A stretch of DNA of 64,000 bases from Bacteroidia bacterium (GTDB lineage: Bacteria > Bacteroidota > Bacteroidia > Cytophagales > Cyclobacteriaceae), in assembly GCA_030425425.1 (NCBI GenBank), contig JAUIAO010000007.1, positions 62,001 through 126,000 of the forward strand, read 5' to 3'. A program made the translations under genes and the position numbers. The notes beneath the pieces are model-generated. The model made no database searches. It saw only the letters and a program-made list of their open reading frames with translations, and was not told the origin of the DNA. Within the stretch, counting starts at the first letter, position 1. Every line of letters starts with the position of its first letter. This document shows, piece by piece, positions 53,343-62,099 of this stretch.

Positions 53343-54874
53343 CTACAATTCCTCCATTCTCCCCAAATAATATTCCGCTTGCTTGAGAAGATTTTCTTTG
53401 GTTTCGGGAGCCATTTTGTCCCAGGTGCGGTACATCATGCTGATTCGCGGGTTTTTCTCTAATGTCTTCCGATGCTGATCGTAGAAGTTCCAGTAAAGAC
53501 TGTTGAAGGGACAAGACCCTTTTCCTGTTTTCTTTTTATGATCGTAATGGCAGCTGTCACAGTAGTTGCTCATCTTTTTGAGGTAATTGGCAGAGGAGAC
53601 ATAAGGCTTTGTGCCGACTATTCCCCCATCCGCAAATTGACTCATTCCGCGAGTGTTCGTGATTTCCACCCATTCTATCGCATCAATATAAATGCCCAGA
53701 TACCAAAGGTCTACTTCAGCCGGGTTAATCATCGCTAACAAGGCAAAATTTCCAGTGACCATCAACCGCTGAATGTGGTGCGCAAGGCATGATCCAGAGA
53801 TTGCCCAATGGCATGACGTAGGCAGCTCATTTTGGTGTCACCAGTCCAGAACCATTCTGGCAATTTGTTTTGATGTTTCAGTGCATTGAGTTCGGCATAT
53901 TCTGGCATTTTAGCCCAATAGATTCCGCGCATGTATTCTCGCCAGCCAATAATTTGCCTAACAAACCCTTCCACAGCTGAAATGTCGATATCTTCTTCAT
54001 GCTGTTGCCAATATTCAACGACCGTATTCACCACTTCTGATGGAGATATTAGCTTCACATTCATAGCAAAGGAGAGCAATGAGTGGAAACCAAAAGCCGA
54101 TTCTGTGGACATGGCATCCTGATAATTCCCAAAGTTTTTCAGATGCTGAGTGCAAAAAGTGTGGAGATCATCAAGAGCTTCTTCCCTCGTCACTGGCCAG
54201 ATGAAATTCTTTTCGTCGATGCTGCCAATGGTTTTTACATCGGACTTTTTGATCATTTTTAGAATCTCTGATACGTCCTTTTTTCGGTTTCCTCTATTTG
54301 GAAGTTGAATGTCTTTTGGAAATGCTTTTCGGTTGCTATGATCGAAATTCCATTTACCACCGATAGGGTTTTTGCCATCCATCATCACGTCATGCTTTTT
54401 GCGCATGTGTCGGTAGAAGGACTCCATCAAATAAATCTTCTTCCCTTTGAAAAATGAAGCCAGCTCATCACGCTTGGTATAGAAATGCTCCGTGTCAAAT
54501 GTTTCCCAATCAATATTTAGTGACTGGCAATATTCATGAAGTTGCTGATCGAGGCGGTATTCATCGGGCAGTTGATATTCAAATTTTTCAAAACCATGTT
54601 CACGAATCAGAAAATCCAGATTATCTGGTATTGACTGATTATTGTTAACATCATTCAAATGATAATATATGAACTGATGTCCCTCATACTTTTTTTCCTC
54701 AGCAAACGCGCGCATAGCCGTAAAAAACCCCACAACTTTCTGTATATGGTGCGGCACATAATCTGTTTCCTGCCTTACCTCCATCATCACATAAGTAATG
54801 TCATCATTCGCTTCACTATACCAGGAATGCTGGTGGTTGAGTTGATCACCCAAAATAAGCCGTAGTGTTTTCAT
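53343..54874 (-). pseudogene. Fe-S photolyase/cryptochrome gene with a frameshift
   Basis: Two adjoining frames together give a full-length FeS-BCP type photolyase-related protein. The upstream frame (53762-54874, 370 residues) begins TLRLILGDQLNHQHSW and carries on to CLRHAIGQSLDHA. The downstream frame (53343-53765) continues LMVTGNFALLA, GIYIDAIEWVEITNTRGMSQ and the cysteine cluster CDSCHYDHKKKTGKGSC. The sequence HAxAHHIQRLMVTG is restored if one base is added near 53784 (GCC-TT-GCG instead of GCC-TxT-GCG). If real, the product lacks three of the four cluster cysteines and the flavin-end helices. A sequencing error is the main alternative. Confidence 0.85.
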
Positions 54875-55153
54875 CGGATTAGAAACCGAGTGAAAGAGGA
54901 ATGGTTTAAGAATATTCAGCCTCTTCCAAGTAAAAGTTAAAATCCTGTGTGCTCCTCTTTTAGAATCGGCGAATATGTAATCTAAGGTGGACGGTTGGTC
55001 AATGCCGCAATACGAAATAAAATTCTATCAAGAGATACGAGGTGATTCTCATGGTTGATTAAAGCGTTATTAGAAAAAAACTTTGGTGCTTTGAGTTTAA
55101 ATTACTATCTTTTATACAATGCAAATCAGTAAAAACAACTAAAAACTCAAATT
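54875..55153. other. Intergenic region before the 102-residue gene
   Basis: The 279-bp gap between the divergent photolyase and 102-residue genes has no ORF of note. It holds a promoter-like site at 55082-55113. No binding site for a light or stress regulator was recognised. Confidence 0.4.
55082..55113 (+). promoter_or_regulatory. Promoter-like site for the 102-residue gene
   Basis: TTTG (55082-55085) and TATCTTTT (55106-55113) are 20 nt apart, close to the TTTG / TAnnTTTG pattern with one change in the second box. It lies about 40 bp before the ATG at 55154. Confidence 0.45.
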
Positions 55154-55462
55154 ATGACAATGATTATGAATGATGCCGATACACTTTCTAAAGCAGTTAA
55201 TAAGTTGACTAAATCAGGTTTTACGGAGAATTTTATGGCTGAGCAAACCAAGATTAAAGGGATGACTTCCAAGAAAGAATTCCTTCCAGAAGAGTTAGAA
55301 ATTGCGGAGACTTTTCGTTTTGATGGAATGACAAACCCTCAAGATGATTCGGCTGTATATGCTATTGTTGCCTATGATGGTACAAAAGGCACTTTGGTAA
55401 TGTCACACAGTGCTGAGCACAATCAGAATGTTGAGCTGATTAAAGCTATTCGCAAACAGTAG
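55154..55462 (+). CDS. Conserved Bacteroidota small protein
   Basis: A 102-residue cytoplasmic protein of a small family found across the phylum, sometimes annotated in error as a phosphoribosylpyrophosphate synthetase. The family pattern is TLSKAVNKLTKSGFTENF, ELEIAETFRFDGMTNPQDDSAVYAI and then GTLVMSHSAEH. It seems to be a small alpha/beta protein. No function is established. It lies 5' of and convergent with recF. Confidence 0.75.
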   Translation: MTMIMNDADTLSKAVNKLTKSGFTENFMAEQTKIKGMTSKKEFLPEELEIAETFRFDGMTNPQDDSAVYAIVAYDGTKGTLVMSHSAEHNQNVELIKAIRKQ

Positions 55463-55519
55463 GTTTAGAAAATAAACTAGTCGAAGCCTGAATTTCTACC
55501 TTGAACTCCGTGAATAATA

Positions 55520-56626
55520 TTATGCCGGACTCAATAAGTCTCCATCCTCAATTTTCTGAAAACTGACCCCTACAATATCCTTGAAGAATGCTCTCGAGCG
55601 TTCTTCCCGGGCATCAGTAATGAAAATCTGATGAAATCTTGCCTGATCACTAAGTAGTTCTACCAAATGCTCTATTCTCTGATCGTCTAGTTTATCAAAA
55701 ATATCATCCAGCAATAGTAAAGGCTCAAATCCTATCTGTGATTTTAGATAGTCATACTCAGCCAGTTTCAGGGCTATTATGAAAGACTTTTGCTGACCCT
55801 GAGATCCAAATTTTTTAATCGGTCTTCCGTTTAATCGAAAAATATAATCGTCTTTGTGAGCCCCCATGGAAGTGCGCTGCATAATTATATCTTTCTGAAG
55901 GGCATTTTTAAACTCATTTTCAAAATGCTCTTCGAGTATATCTGATTTATAATGAATATCAGGGCTCTCAGCTCCTTCAAAAATCAATTGGTAATTGTTA
56001 TTAAAAAATGGAATAAACCCTTCGATAAATTCCTTCCTTATTTTGGATACTTTTCTGAAAATTGGAATTAGTGATTCGTCATATATGTCCAGGAGCTGTT
56101 TATCTATTTTCAGGTTTCCCTCATTATTCTTCAGAAAACTATTTCGCTGTTTCAATAATCGGTTCATGTTAATGAGAAGCGTCATGTATTCTTTATTATA
56201 CTGAGACAGCACGCTATCAAAAAACTTTCGTCTGAACTCACCTCCCTCTCTGATAATATCTGTATCATCTGGTGTAATCAGCACACAAGGAACAGTGCCG
56301 ATGTGATTGCTGAGCTTTTCTACCTCTTTTCCATCCACCTTGATGATTTTCTTCTTTCCTTTTTCGAAATAGCAGTTGACCTTGCGTGCTTCACCTTTAT
56401 TATCCAGTTCAGTATTAATCGCAAAAAAAGGCTGACCATGAGCTATATTTTGCTGATCCACCGAATTGATAGCACTGCGAGTCATAGAAATGTAATGGAT
56501 GGCGTCTAGAAGGTTTGTTTTTCCCATTCCATTTTTGCCCAGGATACAATTGATTCCTTCGGTAAAATCAATATTTAGCTCTAGATAATTTTTGAAATTA
56601 ATGAGTTTGAGCCTATTAAGCTTCAT
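55520..56626 (-). CDS. recF: DNA replication and repair protein RecF
   Basis: A 368-residue SMC-like ATPase from the ATG at 56626 (MKLNRLKLINFKNYLEL). Walker A is GKNGMGKTN (about residues 30-38), followed by the RecF block LLDAIHYISMTRS. The C-terminal part has the signature and Walker B region LLLLDDIFDKLDDQR and TDAREER. RecF loads RecA at gaps with RecOR. The frame continues to 56686 but the internal start matches the family. It is divergent from pdhA with about 135 bp between. Confidence 0.95.
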   Translation of the reverse strand: MKLNRLKLINFKNYLELNIDFTEGINCILGKNGMGKTNLLDAIHYISMTRSAINSVDQQNIAHGQPFFAINTELDNKGEARKVNCYFEKGKKKIIKVDGKEVEKLSNHIGTVPCVLITPDDTDIIREGGEFRRKFFDSVLSQYNKEYMTLLINMNRLLKQRNSFLKNNEGNLKIDKQLLDIYDESLIPIFRKVSKIRKEFIEGFIPFFNNNYQLIFEGAESPDIHYKSDILEEHFENEFKNALQKDIIMQRTSMGAHKDDYIFRLNGRPIKKFGSQGQQKSFIIALKLAEYDYLKSQIGFEPLLLLDDIFDKLDDQRIEHLVELLSDQARFHQIFITDAREERSRAFFKDIVGVSFQKIEDGDLLSPA

Positions 56627-56761
56627 AGATTTTGCAGCAAGTCCTTTTTCGGTTAATTTCGCACAGCCTAAACCAGGTTGACTCATTCTAGTTTATAGAA
56701 ATGAAGGAGAGCAGAGGGGTTCGGCAGAGCAAAACTAATCATTAGACAAACCTTATTGGAC

Positions 56762-57775
56762 ATGGCAGCCAAAACAAAGTCAAAAAAGCAAGAATTCAGT
56801 AAAGAACAGTACATGGAGTGGTTTGAGTCCATGTTGTTCATGAGAAGATTTGAAGAAAAATCAGGACAACTCTACGGTCAGCAAAAGATCCGTGGATTTT
56901 GTCATTTGTATATCGGACAGGAAGCATGTGTATCAGGCGCTGTATCTGCCTTACAAAAAGGAGACAAATACATCACTGCATACAGAGACCATGCTCACCC
57001 TATTGCTCTGGGCAGCGATCCAAAAGCGATCATGGCAGAGCTCTATGGGAAAGAAACTGGTATTTCGAAGGGTAAAGGTGGGTCTATGCACATGTTCGAT
57101 AAAGAGAATGGATTCTTTGGTGGACATGGAATTGTAGGCGCACAGGTACCACTAGGCACAGGAATTGCATTTGCTGAGAAATACTCTGGCACAGACAATC
57201 TTTGCGTGACTTACATGGGAGATGGTGCGGTAAGACAGGGAGCATTCCATGAAGCATTGAATTTGGCAATGACCATGAAACTACCCGTAATCTTCGTGAT
57301 TGAAAACAATGGCTATGCCATGGGTACTTCCGTAAAAAGAACTTCCAATGTCACCGAGCTTTATCAATTGGGCGAGGCTTATGATATTCCATCAGCTCCG
57401 GTTGATGCCATGTCTGTGGAAGCTGTTCATCATGCAGTGGCTGAGGCGGCAGAGCGAGCAAGAAAAGGTGATGGCCCTACGCTTTTGGAGTTTAGAACAT
57501 ATCGATACAAAGGTCACTCCATGTCTGATCCAGCTAAGTATAGAACAAAAGAAGAGTTGGAGTCTTACAAGAAAAAGGACCCAATAGAGCAAGTACGGGA
57601 AGTAATCCTGAAGAACAAATATGCTACAGAAGAGGAGCTCAAAGAACTGGATAAAAAGTTAAAAGCTGATGTGCAGGAATGCGTAGATTTTGCAGAAAAT
57701 TCCAATTTCCCTGATCCTTCAGAAGCATATACAGATGTATATGTAGAGTCTGGTTATCCGTACGTAGAGAATTAA
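56762..57775 (+). CDS. pdhA: Pyruvate dehydrogenase E1 component, alpha subunit
   Basis: A 337-residue TPP-dependent subunit from the ATG at 56762. Motifs are MLFMRRFEEK, YRDHAHPIALG, GISKGKGGSMHMF, the TPP-binding block MGDGAVRQGAFHEALNLA with Asn-Asn at IENNGYAMGT, and FRTYRYKGHSMSDPAKYRTKEE with the phosphorylation-loop-like region. It forms an alpha2beta2 E1 with PdhB and decarboxylates pyruvate to feed acetyl-CoA. No pdhB follows in the window, so the beta subunit and E2 are elsewhere. A stem ATTATGC-GCATAAT lies just after the stop. Confidence 0.95.
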   Translation: MAAKTKSKKQEFSKEQYMEWFESMLFMRRFEEKSGQLYGQQKIRGFCHLYIGQEACVSGAVSALQKGDKYITAYRDHAHPIALGSDPKAIMAELYGKETGISKGKGGSMHMFDKENGFFGGHGIVGAQVPLGTGIAFAEKYSGTDNLCVTYMGDGAVRQGAFHEALNLAMTMKLPVIFVIENNGYAMGTSVKRTSNVTELYQLGEAYDIPSAPVDAMSVEAVHHAVAEAAERARKGDGPTLLEFRTYRYKGHSMSDPAKYRTKEELESYKKKDPIEQVREVILKNKYATEEELKELDKKLKADVQECVDFAENSNFPDPSEAYTDVYVESGYPYVEN

Positions 57776-57780
57776 TCTGA

Positions 57781-57800
57781 ATTATGCTTTTAGGCATAAT
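57781..57800 (+). terminator. Hairpin after pdhA
   Basis: ATTATGC and GCATAAT form a 7-bp stem with a 6-nt loop, beginning 5 bp after the pdhA stop and followed by a short T-rich stretch. It abuts the promoter of the next gene. Confidence 0.45.
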
Positions 57801-57829
57801 TTGGGATTAATGCAAAAATGATATCTTTG
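57800..57829 (+). promoter_or_regulatory. Bacteroidetes-type promoter of the TPR gene
   Basis: TTTG (57800-57803) and TATCTTTG (57822-57829) are 18 nt apart, matching the phylum's promoter pattern. It lies 27 bp before the ATG at 57856. Confidence 0.65.
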
Positions 57830-57855
57830 CGACCTTTAAATTTTGTAACAGAGTA

Positions 57856-58560
57856 ATGGCTAAGACGAAAACCCCAAAACACGAGGGATTTGAAGAAATG
57901 CTCGAAGATCCTGATGTACTTGCTAGTAAGGCAGAGGAATTCTTTGATAATAAGAGAAACAGAAATCTTGTTTTTGGCATAGGTGGAGTAATTGCTGTTG
58001 TAGTAGCAGCTTTCCTTATTTATAAATTTTATATCACAAACCAGAATCAAGAAGCTCAGGAAGAGATGTTTCAGGCGGTTTATTTCTATGAAGCTGATAG
58101 CTTAGGAAAAGCGCTGAATGGTGACGGAAATAACTTTGGTTTCCTTGATATCATAGACGAATATGCTGGGACAGATGCTGCTAACCTTTCTAACTATTAT
58201 GCAGGCTCAACTTATCTGAAACTAGGAGATTATAAATCCGCCGTAAGATATCTTTCAGATTTTAGTAGCAGTGATGCTTTGGTTCAGGCAAGAGCCTACG
58301 CTTTAATCGGAGATGCGAATATGGAGCAAGGTAGCTACAGTGAAGCTGCTAGTTTCTACGGTAAAGCTGCGAATTACAACGCAAACGAGGGTTATAGTCC
58401 AATTTACCTGCAGAAACAAGCGATTGCCTACGAGGCAAATGGAGATTTTTCTAACGCTGCATCGTCCTATAGTAAGATAGTAGATGAATTTGCTAAATCT
58501 ACATTGGTACAGGAAGCGAAGAAACAGAAAGCCAGATTGGAAGGACTGGCTGCCGAATAA
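57856..58560 (+). CDS. Membrane-anchored TPR protein
   Basis: A 234-residue protein with an N-terminal cytoplasmic stretch, one membrane helix at about residues 36-57 (LVFGIGGVIAVVVAAFLIY) and a periplasmic part with tetratricopeptide repeats (GSTYLKLGDYKSAVRYL, GDANMEQGSYSEAASFYGKA, GDFSNAASSYSKIV). The layout is like the YfgM/YfiO-type envelope scaffold proteins, which join chaperones and envelope machinery. It has its own promoter and is followed by a strong terminator 24 bp after its stop. Confidence 0.85.
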   Translation: MAKTKTPKHEGFEEMLEDPDVLASKAEEFFDNKRNRNLVFGIGGVIAVVVAAFLIYKFYITNQNQEAQEEMFQAVYFYEADSLGKALNGDGNNFGFLDIIDEYAGTDAANLSNYYAGSTYLKLGDYKSAVRYLSDFSSSDALVQARAYALIGDANMEQGSYSEAASFYGKAANYNANEGYSPIYLQKQAIAYEANGDFSNAASSYSKIVDEFAKSTLVQEAKKQKARLEGLAAE

Positions 58561-58583
58561 TATTTTATAAAAACTTAAAATAT

Positions 58584-58618
58584 AAAGGGATAGGGCAGCA
58601 AGCTTTATCCCTTTTTTT
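58584..58618 (+). terminator. Rho-independent terminator just before ribH
   Basis: AAAGGGATA (58584-58592) pairs with TATCCCTTT (58606-58614) around a 13-nt loop, with a run of seven T through 58617. It ends six bases before the ribH ATG at 58624, leaving no room for a usual leader or promoter between them. Confidence 0.85.
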
Positions 58619-58623
58619 GATTT

Positions 58624-59106
58624 ATGGCTACATCATTAAAAAACTTAAGTGACCAAAACACTACTGGTATTGCTGATATGTCTGGATTTAAATTTGGCAT
58701 TGTAGTATCAGAATGGAATGAAGAAGTGACAGAAGCTCTGTATTCTGGCACCCTGGAAACTTTATTGCAGCTCGGGGCTAATCGTGAGAACATCGAAAGA
58801 GTGGATGTTCCGGGTAGTTTTGAGTTGGGATTAGGGGCACAGTGGCTGGCAAAGCGTGAAGATATTGATGCAGTAATTACCCTTGGCTGTGTCATTCAGG
58901 GAGAAACAAGACACTTTGATTTCATTTGTGATGCCTGTGCCAATGGCATCATGAATGTAGGTTTGAAATATGACAAACCGGTCATTTTCGGAGTATTGAC
59001 AACAAACACCCAAAAACAAGCATTAGATAGAGCCGGAGGAAGACACGGCAACAAAGGCGATGAAGCTGCTGCAACAGCAGTAAAAATGTTGAGTATTAAA
59101 AAGTAA
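58624..59106 (+). CDS. ribH: 6,7-dimethyl-8-ribityllumazine synthase
   Basis: A 160-residue riboflavin-pathway enzyme that joins 5-amino-6-ribitylaminouracil with dihydroxybutanone phosphate. Motifs are FKFGIVVSEWNEEVTEAL, VPGSFELGLGAQWLA, VITLGCVIQGETRHFD and VIFGVLTTNTQKQALDRAGGRHGNKGDEAA. The start at 58624 fits the family MATSLKNLS-type start. It is preceded at once by a terminator hairpin, so its expression must depend on readthrough of that hairpin or on a promoter inside it. lysC starts 12 bp later. Confidence 0.96.
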   Translation: MATSLKNLSDQNTTGIADMSGFKFGIVVSEWNEEVTEALYSGTLETLLQLGANRENIERVDVPGSFELGLGAQWLAKREDIDAVITLGCVIQGETRHFDFICDACANGIMNVGLKYDKPVIFGVLTTNTQKQALDRAGGRHGNKGDEAAATAVKMLSIKK

Positions 59107-59118
59107 ATTTTTTTGGGA

Positions 59119-60429
59119 ATGAAAATCATGAAATTTGGGGGAACATCGGTTGGTTCTCCTCAGCGAATGAAAGAGGTCGCAGAAATTGTTTCTGCTGAGC
59201 AGGGAAAAAGAATTGTAGTTTTATCTGCTTTGTCTGGTACTACCAACACTCTGGTAGCTATATCAGAGAAGTGTGCGGCATCACAAAAACCCGAGGCTCG
59301 GAAAATTGCTGACGACCTAAAGATCAAATATTACACTTTTTTAGATGATCTGTTTGGCGATGCTCCTGAAGTGAAAGCAAATAAAGAGTTCGCAGATGAG
59401 GTGTTTGATCTGGTTGATCATTTAATTGATCAGAACTATAATGACCAAGTCAATAAAATGCTCCTAGCTCAGGGAGAAATCATGTCCACTCATTTTTTTA
59501 CGGACTACATGAATATGACCGGCCGAAAGTGTGAGATGATCATGGCAGCTGATTATATGACATTGGATGAAAACGCGGAACCGAGCCTGAATATTACCAC
59601 TACCAAGATCAACGCTCTGTTAGCCGAAGTACAAGCAGATGTCATCATTACCCAGGGATATATTGCAAGAAATGCTTCTGGTGGAATGGATAATTTACGC
59701 CGTGGAGGCAGTGATTACACAGCCACTATAATTGGTGCGGTACTGAAGTCTGAAGAGGTTCAGATCTGGACAGATATTGATGGTATGCACAATAATGATC
59801 CCAGGATTGTTCAAAACACGCATCCTTTAGCAAACTTGAGTTTTGAAGAGGCAAGTGAGTTGGCGTATTTCGGTGCTAAAGTGTTGCATCCCCACTGTAT
59901 CATACCGGCACAGCTTCATGAAGTCCCGGTGAGAATTAAAAACACAATGGATCCGACGGCTCATGGTACACTGATTTCAGCTATTCAAGGGCCTGGAGCT
60001 GTGAAGGCTATCGCAGCAAAGGATAATATTACAGCTATCAAAATCAAAAGTAGCCGGATGGTAATGGCGTATGGTTTCTTGAAGAAAATCTTTGAAGTCT
60101 TTGAATCTTATAGAACGCCCATCGATATGATCACCACCTCTGAGATTGCAGTATCACTTACAATCGACAACCCTGAACATCTGGATAAAATCATAGCGGA
60201 GCTTTCTCAATTTGGGAAAGTAGAAGTAGACCATCAGCAAACGATCATTTGTATCGTGGGTGACATGGTAGCAGAACACAAAGGAGTAGGCAGTAAGATA
60301 TTCTTGTCTTTGGATGACGTTCCTCTCAGGATGATTTCTTACGGAGGAAGTAGAAACAATATTTCGCTTCTTGTCAGTGAAGAGCACAAAAAAGATGCAC
60401 TACAAAAGCTACATGAAAGTTTGTTCTGA
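59119..60429 (+). CDS. lysC: Aspartate kinase (monofunctional)
   Basis: A 436-residue enzyme that phosphorylates aspartate, the first step to lysine, threonine and methionine. It begins MKIMKFGGTSVGSPQRM at 59119; a TTG at 59113 is also open. The kinase domain has KFGGTSVGS and the substrate block GRGGSDYTA (here RRGGSDYTATIIGA), and two ACT regulatory repeats fill the last 140 or so residues (SEIAVSLTIDNPEHLDKII, FLSLDDVPLRMISYGGSRNNI). There is no homoserine dehydrogenase fusion. It is followed by a strong terminator. Confidence 0.95.
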   Translation: MKIMKFGGTSVGSPQRMKEVAEIVSAEQGKRIVVLSALSGTTNTLVAISEKCAASQKPEARKIADDLKIKYYTFLDDLFGDAPEVKANKEFADEVFDLVDHLIDQNYNDQVNKMLLAQGEIMSTHFFTDYMNMTGRKCEMIMAADYMTLDENAEPSLNITTTKINALLAEVQADVIITQGYIARNASGGMDNLRRGGSDYTATIIGAVLKSEEVQIWTDIDGMHNNDPRIVQNTHPLANLSFEEASELAYFGAKVLHPHCIIPAQLHEVPVRIKNTMDPTAHGTLISAIQGPGAVKAIAAKDNITAIKIKSSRMVMAYGFLKKIFEVFESYRTPIDMITTSEIAVSLTIDNPEHLDKIIAELSQFGKVEVDHQQTIICIVGDMVAEHKGVGSKIFLSLDDVPLRMISYGGSRNNISLLVSEEHKKDALQKLHESLF

Positions 60430-60452
60430 ATTGTTGAACATTATAAAAAATG

Positions 60453-60480
60453 AGAGCCAGATGCTGAGGCATCTGGCTCT
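60453..60480. terminator. Bidirectional terminator between lysC and nhaD
   Basis: AGAGCCAGATGC pairs perfectly with GCATCTGGCTCT around a TGAG tetraloop. On the minus strand a T-rich stretch (the complement of AAAAAA at about 60445-60450) follows it. It lies between the convergent lysC and nhaD genes. Confidence 0.85.
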
Positions 60481-60506
60481 TATAGTTTAGGGGAAAATAG
60501 AAATTT

Positions 60507-62033
60507 TTAAATCAGGTTAAAATAAAAGAAAATCAGCCAAACTACGATCAATATCGGTACGAGGAATGGAATAGAAAACCTGATGATATAACCAAAGAAA
60601 GACGGCATTTTGATACCCACTTGCTCTGCGATTGATTTAACCATAAAGTTTGGGCCGTTTCCAATGTAGGTCATCGCCCCAAAGAATACGGCGGCCACCG
60701 AAATAGCACGAAGCTCCAATACTGAGTTGGCAAAAAGACCCTCTGAATAGCCAATTACATCAGACACTTGATTGATGCTACCTCCATCAGCAGCCATACC
60801 GGCAGTGAGGAAGTTCACATAAGTAGGGGCATTGTCCAGAAATCCAGAAAGCGCTCCTGTTCCCCAGTATAGGGTATTATGTGTGATCATTTCGATTCCT
60901 TCTGGAGACTGAGCAAAATTCCCCACCAATTCTAAAGCAGGCATCATGGTACCAAAAATACCAATGAAAATAAACGCAACTTCACGGATCGGTTCGAATG
61001 AAAACTCATTACCATTCAGCGCCTGTTTGTCGGCTAGTTTGAAAGACAAATATGCGGAGGTTAGCATAATGATTTCTCTAAGGAAAGAGAATTTCTGACC
61101 GTGGTAATTTATTGCCGGTACCCAATCAAACACATTCGGATCTAAGAATACAGCCCCCACGACTATTGCTAGCCAAAGGAAGTTTTTAGAGCCTCTTAGT
61201 GCAATCTTTCCGCTAGGCTCAGGAAGCTTTTCGCCGAATGAGTAATCTGCTTTATTTCCCCTGTCTAAAATGTAGAAAACTATCAATAAAACGCCAATAG
61301 CAAATATCCACGGCATTAGATTATGAGTGAAAGTCCAGAAAAAAGGCACCCCTTTTAGAAAACCTAAGAACAGAGGAGGGTCACCAATTGGTGTAAGTGA
61401 ACCACCTACATTACTAACAATGAAAATAAAGAAAATTATGTGATAAGGTTTAATTCTGTTTTTGTTCAATCGAATAAAAGGCCTGATCAACAACATTGAT
61501 GCGCCTGTTGTTCCGATGATATTGGCTATAACAGCACCTATTGCCAGGATGGCCAGATTCACACCTGGTTTTGCTTCCTTATCTACAATAATCATCACTC
61601 CTCCCGAAGCAACAAAAAGACCCGTAAGCAGAGCTATAAACTGTATGTATTCAAAAGCTGCATGAACAGGACTATGCTCATTGTTCAAACCAAACAAATA
61701 ATAACTTACAACAATCGCCGCAAGAGCGATAGCCACTATGGGGTAATTTTTGTGCCAGAAATGCTCATAAAACAAAGGCCCGGTTGCAATCATTAATAGA
61801 AGTAAAACAAATGGAATTACGCTCCACCCTGCCGGCCCATGATGTGCTTCGCCATGTTCAGCAGTCTCACTGGTATGCTCGGCGTTTTCTAGTGTGGGGT
61901 CAGCATGTTTTTGATTTTCTTCTACTTGCTCATGATTATTGTCATGTGACAAATCCTGGGCTGATGCTCTATTATCTACTGTGCCTGACAAGGTAAAAAA
62001 GGCAAACAACAATAGAATCATGTATTTTTTCAT
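60507..62033 (-). CDS. nhaD: NhaD-type sodium:proton antiporter
   Basis: A 508-residue inner-membrane antiporter of the NhaD (ion transporter) family with about 12 hydrophobic helices. Family blocks are GTTGASMLLIRPFIRLN, SNVGGSLTPIGDPPLFLGFLKGVPF, LSGFLDNAPTYVNFLTA and FFGAMTYIGNGPNFMVK. Before the first helix there is a signal-like segment and a linker of about 45 residues rich in His, Glu and Asp (for example HDNNHEQVEENQKHADP). The linker should be periplasmic and could bind metal ions or act in pH sensing, which is inference. The gene is alone between two terminators. Confidence 0.92.
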   Translation of the reverse strand: MKKYMILLLFAFFTLSGTVDNRASAQDLSHDNNHEQVEENQKHADPTLENAEHTSETAEHGEAHHGPAGWSVIPFVLLLLMIATGPLFYEHFWHKNYPIVAIALAAIVVSYYLFGLNNEHSPVHAAFEYIQFIALLTGLFVASGGVMIIVDKEAKPGVNLAILAIGAVIANIIGTTGASMLLIRPFIRLNKNRIKPYHIIFFIFIVSNVGGSLTPIGDPPLFLGFLKGVPFFWTFTHNLMPWIFAIGVLLIVFYILDRGNKADYSFGEKLPEPSGKIALRGSKNFLWLAIVVGAVFLDPNVFDWVPAINYHGQKFSFLREIIMLTSAYLSFKLADKQALNGNEFSFEPIREVAFIFIGIFGTMMPALELVGNFAQSPEGIEMITHNTLYWGTGALSGFLDNAPTYVNFLTAGMAADGGSINQVSDVIGYSEGLFANSVLELRAISVAAVFFGAMTYIGNGPNFMVKSIAEQVGIKMPSFFGYIIRFSIPFLVPILIVVWLIFFYFNLI

Positions 62034-62099
62034 CAGTAAATGGGTCAGATTCTTAGAGCCATAAAATTATCATTTGCAGCTTCAAAAACAAGCGTGTAA

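Noticed and set aside
53343-53765. The downstream photolyase frame as a separate small gene
   Set aside because: Its first codon is a TTG inside the conserved HIQRLMVTG stretch, and it continues the upstream frame after one missing base, so it is the second part of one gene.
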